58,220 nucleotides of DNA from Guillardia theta CCMP2712 (taxonomy: Eukaryota > Cryptophyceae > Pyrenomonadales > Geminigeraceae). The first letter of the stretch is position 1, and each line of letters begins with the position of its first letter. The notes below the pieces were generated by a model. The model searched no databases, was not told the origin of the DNA, and saw nothing but the letters and a program-made list of their open reading frames with translations. The DNA is taken from assembly GCF_000315625.1 (NCBI RefSeq), contig NW_005434657.1:182355-240574 (forward strand). The letters run 5' to 3'. This document shows positions 48,806 to 58,220 of this stretch, in pieces. A program made the translations under genes and the position numbers.

Positions 48806-50658
48806 GAATCTATTTGCTTTGCTATTTACCAGATGAACTGTCCCTGTTTCCAGGCAGATCACAATACAAGCGTTTCATGCAGGTTCTTTCAAAAATAATG
48901 ATGCCACCGAATCAATCAGCAGCCCCGAGTCCCTCTGACACTGACGAGACCGCGGAAAGGCATGATGATCATAATGGTATGGATGCAGTGCAGACTGCAG
49001 TCACTGCCCATCTGCGTTCACTCGGTTTACAACCAGAGGATCTTGGAAGTCACTCTATTAGGAAGGGGGCAGCAACTTATTGTTCATCCGGGAGTACTCA
49101 CTGTCCATCGAGCAGTGCTGTGTCTGAGCGAGCAGGATGGTCCAATGGAGCAGTTTTCAACACGTATCTACGATATGAAGCAGCAGGTGATGCATTTGTT
49201 GGACGCACTATAACAGGGCCTCCCATCGACTCATCAGAGTTTGCGATTCTTCCGCCGCATTTCAAAGAAGCTGACTCGTCAGGGATGGTTACAAGTGCGA
49301 TTGAGATGCTGTTCCCAACATTACCAATGTGCATGTATGGAGTTGCGGAGTTTGCACTCGCATCCGTGTTATACCATGCAGACTTCCTGAGAACGAATTT
49401 GCAGAGGAATCGTCCTCTTTGGAAGTCAACCTTGTTTCAGGACGAAGCTATGCTGAATACTTTGAAATCAAAGGTTGTTTGCTGCATGCCAAAGGAAGCA
49501 AGGGGCAGAATGGAAGCGACAGGCATTCCTCCACACGTTCATCAATATGTCCACCATGACAAGGTTATTGCGTCCCTAGAAAAAATACAAAGAGAAGTTC
49601 TGGAGTTCAAGCAATCTAGCCGGGGCAACCAGGCATTGGCAGAAGGAGTTTCGGAGAGGCGACAAGTTGGTTTCGTACCAAATGAGTCTGGACAATCAGC
49701 AAAGGATTTCTTTCGCCAAGGCTTGCTAGAGAATCGAGATGAGTTCAAAGCTATCATACGGGAGGTGATTATGGAGACGGGAGGGGAAGCAAGTGGATCA
49801 CAGAGAGATGTTCAGCAAAGGGGCCCCCAGGCTTCAGGTCATAGTGTTGTTGAGACTGGTCGCAGGAGTGAGGAGCGCACCGTAATATCGCAGGAGTGAG
49901 GAGCGCACCGTAATAATGCTCCCACCGTCACAAATTGGAAGGAAGCCATGAGAGTTCTTCATTATCTCAATCAGACAAAAACCATGGGAATAACTTTTAA
50001 ACGGAATGGAAGTCTAAACTCACCATACCCTGGACTAATTGCATATAGCGATAGCGACTTTGGAGGAGACTCCTCAGATCGTCGCTCAACCATTGGCATC
50101 CTTCTGCAATACAATGGCGCTCCGGCAGACACTGTTGGAGGAAACGAGAGCAGAGACCCGGGTGGTTCTATTGATGAAGCAGCTGGGGAAAGCGCGTCGG
50201 CTCTGGAAGAAGTACTTTTGACAGAAGAGCTGGAAACCCCATTGTCGGCATGGAATTTGTGGTTCTGTGGAAACGAGAAAAAACAAATCCCCCCTTTGAG
50301 AAATGTTTCTGCAGGGGAGTTGAAGCCTGGACAAAGCAATACAAAGCGACGTTCAGACGTGAAGTTTCTCGTGAAATGTTTTGAGCAGCATATGAACAAC
50401 GTGCTAGCTGACAAGGATACAGACGAGAGGGATACAGAACTAAGGAGGTTTGAAGAGTTGAAAAGAGGAACCGGAGTCAGGCGCATGCTCAGGGAATCGC
50501 AGGAGATTTTTGTCAAGTATGAGTCGTCTTTCTACAGTTGGATCAATGTAGACTCGGGCTACAGTTTCCGCAGAGGGCAATTGAAATGGAATACATTCGT
50601 GAAGAAGTTAAGGAAAAAATTCAAGAAGAACTCAGGCTCATCTGCATCAAGTCGTTGA
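48806..50658 (+). mobile_element. Tyrosine recombinase ORF copy 2, interrupted by a retroelement fragment
   Basis: 48806-49876 equals copy 1 through QASGHSVVETGRRSEE. It then meets foreign sequence and a stop at 49897-49899. The remaining C-terminal part (ELETPLSAWNLWFC... to the Lys-rich end) resumes at 50229 and stops at 50656-50658. The His-x-x-Arg and Tyr motifs (HSIRKGA, NTYLRYE) are in the first piece. The ORF is split, so the product is further truncated. Confidence 0.75.
49877..50228 (+). mobile_element. Ty1/copia reverse transcriptase-RNase H fragment inserted in recombinase copy 2
   Basis: Reads NWKEAMRVLHYLNQTKTMGI, then GLIAYSDSDFGGDSSDRRST and IGILLQYNGAP. The RYLKGT-like and YSDADxAGDxxDRRSTSG patterns are those of the copia RNase H region. 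About 350 bp only, no LTRs. A 27-28-bp direct duplication (CGCAGGAGTGAGGAGCGCAC...) at its left edge and a GAGGAGCTGG/GAAGAGCTGG match at the right mark the junctions. Confidence 0.8.
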
Positions 50659-51053
50659 GAATAGTCAGGATGATGTTTTCTTTGAACATGGAATAAAAGT
50701 ACTTGAATACGCTGAACGATTGTCGATATTCAGCCATGATCATGGAAGTCAGTGCATTGTTTCCAGAATAACTTTTTGAATTGCTTCGATCAAACGTCCC
50801 ATGCCATGATCAGATGACTACAAGGTTCAGAACTAGCCTACGTCGTAGAGGTTTTCTTCCCTCAAGCCAGGTTCAATGCTGTTTGTTACTCTCATATTGC
50901 TTAATTAGAGAATACAAGGACAGACAATCGATGAAGGACATGATTTCCCTATGTTATGCATTATTTGGTTAGTCAGGAACAAACAGCATACTGAGAACAA
51001 GTGCGATCTATCTTCCTTCCATCGCCACCGGCATGAATTTTCGCTCAGTCCAA

Positions 51054-51073
51054 TTTATAGTTCAAACTATAAA
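51054..51073. promoter_or_regulatory. 20-bp palindrome upstream of nuclease gene 3
   Basis: TTTATAGTT-CA-AACTATAAA, 105 bp before the ATG. Confidence 0.6.
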
Positions 51074-51177
51074 CCTGACAGAAAACAAATGTTTAGTACA
51101 TTGAATCCTACCTAGATCCCATAGCTCGAGCTATATAATTCTCAACAAATTATCTTGTTGCTGCCACTGCCGCTACT

Positions 51178-53262
51178 ATGGCCAAGAGAGTTCGAGAGCT
51201 GGAGGAGGAGGAGACGAGTTCAGCTGTAGAGCAAGAGGCTAGGGGGGTACAAACAAAAGTCATCCAAACAGACCAAGTCATCACTGCTGCAGAGCAAGAG
51301 ATCAAGGGAGTAGTGGACGAGATCAAGGGAGTAGTGGACGAGATCAAGGGAGTCGAGGACGAGATCAATGGAGTAGTGGAAAAGATCAATGGAGTCGAGG
51401 ACGAGATCAAGGGAGTAGTGGACGAGATCAAGGGAGTAGACCAAACCATGGCTGCTGTAGAGCAAGAGATCAGCCAGGCACAAGACCCCAATATGAAGCC
51501 TGTCTTGATCATGAAGCAAACGAAGCTTGAAGGTGAAAAGCAACAGCTTGCGGCCAGAGAGAAACGGCTTCGAGGTGACAAGAGACAGCTTGGAGTTAGA
51601 GAGAGACAGCTTAGAGTTAAAGAGAGACAGCTTCGAGATGACAAGGCAAAGCTTCGAGATAAAGAGGCAAAGCTTCGAGAGGAAATGAAGGAAAAGAAGC
51701 AGGCAGCCTTTACCTGGACAGAGTCAGAAGCTCGGCTTGACGGTATGGGGTTTTGCAAGGAGGAGAAATACTTCCGTCTAGATTGCTCTTACTTATGGGG
51801 CACAAATGTAAACAGCGGAGAGCATCTTCTTCTCTACTGCCGAAAAGCATTCCTGGAGCAGTTCCGTTTCCTGCAAGAGCAAGTGCTAGAGCATGGTGCT
51901 CTTGGATGGATACAAGGCTCTCCAGGAACAGGGAAGACAACAACAACGCTTTCGTTTTGTATGAAGCTGGATAGGAATGAGTGGAGCTTCAAATGCATCA
52001 GGCTGAAGGCCAGAAGCAACACTTGTGTCGTGGAGGTGACAGGCAACAAGAGAAGAACATGCTCATTCGCAAAGGAGTCTGAGGGGAAACAGATGACACT
52101 GTTGCTTGAAGGGTTGTCAGACGGCAAAAGGAGCCTCGTGGTACTCGATGGCTACTTGACACACCAAGAATCTCACATGAGAGCTTTGGTAGCTTGTATC
52201 AGATGGCGGGATGCTGACAGGCAGAATCGACGTCTTGTGGTGGTGACGTCAATGGCTTCTCGAGGAAAGGTCTACGATGAAGAGGATCGAGAGTTGAGGC
52301 TGAAGGAGCACATAGTCCCATCATGGAGGATCGATGAATATCTAGAGGCAGTGCAGTTTGACGAGTTTTACAATAAGGTGGCTCCCACCTTGGAGATGAA
52401 TGCGACAGGAGAGGCTTTGGGTTTCAAGATGACTACACGGCCGAGATCGAAAGAAGAGCGAGTGAGACATAAGCACTACCTCGCAGGTGGGTCATGTCGG
52501 TACATGTTCGACATGACTGCGGCGGAGGTCCTTCGGTCCTTGGATGTTGCGCTTCTATGTGCTCCAAACTTACAAGATCTTTTTCGGGGCCATGTAGGCG
52601 CTTCCTCGGGGGATATGACGAACAGGCTGATTGCTACTATGGTCACTCAGGAGAAGGTGGTCAGGTTTCCTGTGAGCAAGTACGTAGCCAGCAATCTTGC
52701 GGCGTCCGCGGGTGCGGTTGACATGCTGAGAAGAATGTTGACGGCCTTTAGAGGCCTGCGAGCCATGCATGGGTATCTTTTGGAGATGCTCTTTTTCGAG
52801 GAAGTGAGACGAGACCTGAGCATAACTTACCGTGGATCGAGTGAGCCTGAAGTTTTGAAAGCATGCAATCTCGTTGTAATCTTCGATCCGTCACAAGACA
52901 CGGACTCTCTTCCCCACACGAGGGTGTGTCTCAAGCCTATCAGTGAATTTCAAGGTGGCTGGGACGCAATCATTGTAGATCAGGATGACAAGGTCGTGCA
53001 GTTTTTTCAGCTGACGGTTGCGAAGGATCACTCTCTCAAGCTCTCGTATTTCTTGACTGCTCTTAAGGCTCTGGGGATTCCTGCAGGTGAGATATGGACG
53101 ATAAGGATCGTTTTTGTCGTCCCGCCGGAGGATGGAATGTTGTTCCGAATAGCCTCTGTCAAGGATGAAGGAGCGCTAGAGCAGTACATGTGGAAGAAAG
53201 GGGAGGAGCGGTCGATGGTCCAGGTGGCGAGTATTGATTTCAATCGAGGGTTCGTTGGTTAG
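51178..53262 (+). CDS. Crinkler/RHS-like NTPase-nuclease, copy 3
   Basis: Single exon, 694 aa. Seven KGV/NGV heptads in a different order from copy 2 (EIKGVVDEIKGVVDEIKGVE). It is the most diverged copy, with replacements such as FAKESEGK, RSLVVLDGYL, ACIRWRDAD, NKVAPTLEMNATG and GEIWTIRIV. Walker A GSPGTGKTTTTL, VVVTSMASRG, LEMLFFEEV, WDAIIVDQDD and QLTVAKDH are unchanged. Keeping the motifs while other positions change suggests purifying selection (inference). Confidence 0.8.
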   Translation: MAKRVRELEEEETSSAVEQEARGVQTKVIQTDQVITAAEQEIKGVVDEIKGVVDEIKGVEDEINGVVEKINGVEDEIKGVVDEIKGVDQTMAAVEQEISQAQDPNMKPVLIMKQTKLEGEKQQLAAREKRLRGDKRQLGVRERQLRVKERQLRDDKAKLRDKEAKLREEMKEKKQAAFTWTESEARLDGMGFCKEEKYFRLDCSYLWGTNVNSGEHLLLYCRKAFLEQFRFLQEQVLEHGALGWIQGSPGTGKTTTTLSFCMKLDRNEWSFKCIRLKARSNTCVVEVTGNKRRTCSFAKESEGKQMTLLLEGLSDGKRSLVVLDGYLTHQESHMRALVACIRWRDADRQNRRLVVVTSMASRGKVYDEEDRELRLKEHIVPSWRIDEYLEAVQFDEFYNKVAPTLEMNATGEALGFKMTTRPRSKEERVRHKHYLAGGSCRYMFDMTAAEVLRSLDVALLCAPNLQDLFRGHVGASSGDMTNRLIATMVTQEKVVRFPVSKYVASNLAASAGAVDMLRRMLTAFRGLRAMHGYLLEMLFFEEVRRDLSITYRGSSEPEVLKACNLVVIFDPSQDTDSLPHTRVCLKPISEFQGGWDAIIVDQDDKVVQFFQLTVAKDHSLKLSYFLTALKALGIPAGEIWTIRIVFVVPPEDGMLFRIASVKDEGALEQYMWKKGEERSMVQVASIDFNRGFVG

Positions 53263-54475
53263 TGAAGGGTGGCGAATGAAGATGCCAGGAACTGCTCAGA
53301 TGGCTGAAGATGTGAAGGAAGTAGACCACTCATAGCATGCGCTGAGGCTGAGCCGTCATGCTCACGTACAAGGGGGGATGTGGATAATTTTACTCACAAA
53401 ACTAGTATACAATCCAAATTCACCTATGATTCATATGTTCTGAGTAGTACAGGCCATCACTGAAAACCATAACTTGATAGTAAAATGCGATCGCATCACC
53501 AGCCTCGCCTCTGCTCTTCCTCTGGGTCATGAGGCAGTGCAGGCGCCGCTGGGGGCTCTGAGTCTTCCGAAGCAGGGGCTGCAGGGGGAACTGACTCCAA
53601 GGCTGACTCGCTGACTCGGGTGGGTAGAGATCTACTGCGTAGCTGCCGTGAGCCCGGGAAGAGCTTCCTGAGCCGGGGATAAGTGCGCCCTGGTCAAGGG
53701 AAACTCTGCATGAACCGCCCTATGACTGAAGGCTTGGGGGGGATACAGGGTGGCCCGCCCGCGAGTTGAAAGAGAGCAGGCGATACGATCTCGCTGCTCG
53801 GACGTGCGCTATCAGCTCGCCGAGGTCAATATACTCCACGATCAACCCGGGCCTGATGCACCCGCAGGAAGGAAGCTGGTAGGGGAGGAAGGACCAGATC
53901 CGGCTCGTCCGCGTGACGGAGGGTACCATCCAGCCGAGAGAACAGAGGAGGGGGCGAGAATGTCCAGGTCTGCACACAGGTAGATGAAGAAAGCAAACTC
54001 CAGTGGGGACAAAACTGAAGGGCTGGCCGAGCTCAGGTTGACGTCCGAGCCTCCGTCAGACAAGGGCAAGGTTTTTCGTCCTGAAGAACACTCTGATCGA
54101 AAGCGGCATATGCATCACTCACCATCTCAGGATCGCTGCCCCTTAAGAAGTACTGCAAATTGGGAGGTGAGTAGCACGGATAAGGTGTTTGCGTGCTTGT
54201 GGAGGTCATCGTCAAGAGCCGCGAGCTTTTCCTCAAGCCAGTTTCTGATGAAGCCCCTATAGCCCATAAGTATGCCTCCTTCTACGACCCCCTCCAGCTC
54301 GACTGAAGCTCCGCAAGTGCGCAAACTCTTTCAATCCACAAAAATGCACTCAGCGACTCCTGCACAGAAGTGCCGCGGGCTGCGCCGTTCAGTCACGGCA
54401 CTGTGGCAGGTCCATTCATCACTGATCACATGCCGCTGGCCTAATCCTGCGCGTCAGTTCGACCCAGTCGAAGTC
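53263..54475. other. Spacer of unit 3, first part
   Basis: Up to 53978 it matches the region after nuclease genes 1 and 2, but with one instead of two SESSEGGAAGG units. After CTGCACACAG it departs from the other copies. 54030-54324 on the minus strand holds exon-like frames (GYRGFIRNWLEEKLAALDDD, LQYFLRGSDPEMVSDAY) of an unknown gene; these might be upstream or neighbouring parts of a lost gene. Confidence 0.4.
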
Positions 54476-54682
54476 GTGAGTTAAGAACAGTACAAGCTGT
54501 GAGTTAAGAACAGTACAAGCTGTGAGTTAAGAACAGTACAAGCTGTGAGTTAAGAACAGTACAAGCTGTGAGTTAAGAACAGTACAAGCTGTGAGTTAAG
54601 AACAGTACAAGCTGTGAGTTAAGAACAGTACAAGCTGTGAGTTAAGAACAGTACAAGCTGTGAGTTAAGAACAGTACAAGCT
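54476..54682. repeat. Minisatellite, nine perfect 23-bp copies
   Basis: Unit GTGAGTTAAGAACAGTACAAGCT (23 bp), 9 x 23 = 207 bp without a mismatch, then a partial GTGAGT. The array ends 6 bp before the stop codon of the minus-strand PARP-like ORF, so it is its 3' flank. Confidence 0.97.
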
Positions 54683-54687
54683 GTGAG

Positions 54688-55140
54688 TCACGGAACCCGC
54701 CTGAACTCTATTATGAACTCAAGGCGGGTCTGATATCGATCGTAGATTATGAACTCCCTGTACTTCTTCAGGAAGGCTCCAGGATGGGTCGCCTTGGTGA
54801 CTCCGATGACCGAGTTATACCCTGACGGCGCCAGTCTCTGTTGATTCATCGCGTTTAGAGCTTCATAAGGCCTCCCCAGCATAGCTCGGATCAGGAACAT
54901 GTAGCAAAGGCCAGTTGAGTTGGGCGTGCAGTACTCGTCACTCTTGCTAGAGTTCTCCGCCAGATAGATCCCCGCTCCAAACAAGCCATTCATATCGAAG
55001 CGTCGCTCGTCAAGTCCCTCAGCACTCACGATAGAGTCTATGTTGTTCTCCTTGGTGTCATGAAACAGCAAGTGGGTTCCCCCTGATAACCCTTGTGTGT
55101 CAGGTGCTTGTTGTCTCGCCCTTGCCCCATGTATTTCGGT
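54688..55140 (-). CDS. PARP-type ADP-ribosyltransferase catalytic domain, 5' part missing or in upstream exons
   Basis: Reads THLLFHDTKENNIDSIVSAEG, then FGAGIYLAENSSKSDEYC, then CYMFLIRAMLGRPYEAL, and ends FLKKYREFIIYDRYQTRLEF, IIEFRRVP, stop at 54688-54690. The H-Y-E triad of mono/poly-ADP-ribosyl transferases is in place: His in LFHDT (HDT instead of the common HGT), Tyr in GIYLAE, Glu in REFIIYD. The frame is open upstream only to about 55140. A charged segment in another frame (55150-55310, KESKEKEERERKEREQ) could be an upstream exon. The whole gene lies only in unit 3. It may be a gene remnant or the 3' exon of a longer PARP. Confidence 0.8.
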   Translation of the reverse strand, partial: TEIHGARARQQAPDTQGLSGGTHLLFHDTKENNIDSIVSAEGLDERRFDMNGLFGAGIYLAENSSKSDEYCTPNSTGLCYMFLIRAMLGRPYEALNAMNQQRLAPSGYNSVIGVTKATHPGAFLKKYREFIIYDRYQTRLEFIIEFRRVP

Positions 55141-55476
55141 TTACATGTCGACGACGTGAGCTCTTGCATCCTGTCTCTCTGATACAGGTGTGACATCTCG
55201 CTATCTCGCTCTCCTCGCCGTTGTTCTCTCTCCTTGCGTTCCCGTTCCTCCTTCTCCTTGCTTTCCTTCTCACTTTTCCTCTCGCTTTTTCGACCTTTGA
55301 AATGACACAGCTCGGGAGTTTCAATCAAAGTCTGAGAGACAAGGTGCCCTTGGGGGGGATGAAAGGAGCTCCGAAAGACGTGGGGCGAAAGCATGCTGCT
55401 TGAAGAAAGCCTGAGGCAAATCAGAGCAGACGCTCTTGTTGGCGGCCGTCTGACAAGCTTCTCCTTGTCTTCTATA

Positions 55477-55511
55477 GGCCCGGGGTCACGGAGGTTTGGT
55501 GGCACCGGGCC
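55477..55511 (+). promoter_or_regulatory. GC-rich hairpin upstream of the enolase gene (unit 3)
   Basis: Same stem as in units 1-2, with one change in the loop (AGGTTTGG). Confidence 0.5.
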
Positions 55512-55801
55512 GGATTCACTGAGTTAAAATGGTTAGCTAATAAAGATTTCACTGGACTGCCCGACAATGCTGGTCATGTGAGAACCGTGGTGAGGGGATG
55601 CGGCAAGGATGCGGGAGAGACAGAGAGGGGATCAATGCAGCAAGGGCTAGAGAGGGAGGGACGAGGGAGGATGGGACCGTGGGAGAGACAAAGGGAGGGA
55701 GGCAGACGAGATTCATACGGGATCATGGTGAAGTTTTCAACCAGTTCATCTTTGGATCACTATCCAACCATCTATATCTCACCAGAACTTATGTTGCCTC
55801 A

Positions 55802-58220
<2,419 letters not shown>

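Larger units (their letters stand above)
43441..51046 (+). repeat. Tandem array unit 2 (about 7.6 kb)
   Basis: Same order as unit 1 and nearly identical over most of its length. It is longer by a retroelement insert of about 350 bp at 49877 and by extra coiled-coil codons; its enolase CTC tract is shorter. Confidence 0.95.

Noticed and set aside
54476-54682. CRISPR-like array
   Set aside because: The 23-bp units are directly abutted with no spacers, in a eukaryotic setting; this is a minisatellite.

Overview
This window is nuclear DNA from a unicellular eukaryote. Genes lie on both strands, and the housekeeping genes are cut by many short GT-AG introns, often 40-160 nt. There are no operons or bacterial ribosome-binding sites, and the intergenic DNA is rich in microsatellites. 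A secondary-plastid alga, most likely a cryptophyte of the Guillardia type, fits best. The arguments are the intron style, an enolase leader whose signal peptide ends in the complex-plastid style AAAA-F motif, and Crinkler/RHS-type P-loop nuclease proteins, which are known to be expanded in such protists. The species is an inference; no rRNA or organelle marker is present.

The left part (1-35.4 kb) is ordinary gene space. In order it holds: an unrecognised minus-strand gene running off the left edge, a Ulp/SENP SUMO protease (+), S-adenosylmethionine decarboxylase (-), a 2.9-kb gene-poor stretch rich in TACCC/GGGTA words, an unrecognised multi-exon gene (+), a parallel beta-helix protein with an N-myristoylation signal (-), a possible PAS-type two-exon gene (-), a long ABCC-type ABC transporter (-), a UBE2J/Ubc6-type E2 enzyme (+), a DDX1-type DEAD-box helicase with SPRY insert (-), and a Nudix hydrolase (+) diverging from DDX1 across a 183-bp shared promoter.

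The right part (about 36.2-57.0 kb) is the striking region. It is a three-copy tandem array with a unit of about 7.25-7.6 kb. Copies 1 and 2 each contain a 20-bp palindrome, a single-exon Crinkler/RHS-like NTPase-nuclease gene with an N-terminal coiled coil, a cysteine-rich Ephrin-receptor-like gene fragment, the first seven exons of an enolase gene, and a tyrosine-recombinase ORF fused to the broken enolase intron. Copy 3 has the nuclease gene, then a different spacer carrying a PARP catalytic-domain ORF and a 9 x 23-bp minisatellite. It ends in an enolase gene that continues intact past exon 13 and leaves the window on the right. Copy 2 also carries a Ty1/copia RNase H fragment inside its recombinase ORF.

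The array therefore looks like repeated amplification of a cassette of conflict or effector nuclease plus recombinase next to, and at the expense of, a glycolytic gene. The enolase leader differs between copies: the truncated copies keep an ATG in front of a textbook signal peptide, while the copy that continues as a full gene has GTG at that position. Exon joins for the SUMO protease, AdoMetDC, E2, Nudix and enolase genes were worked out by hand and keep frame throughout; the others are given as spans.
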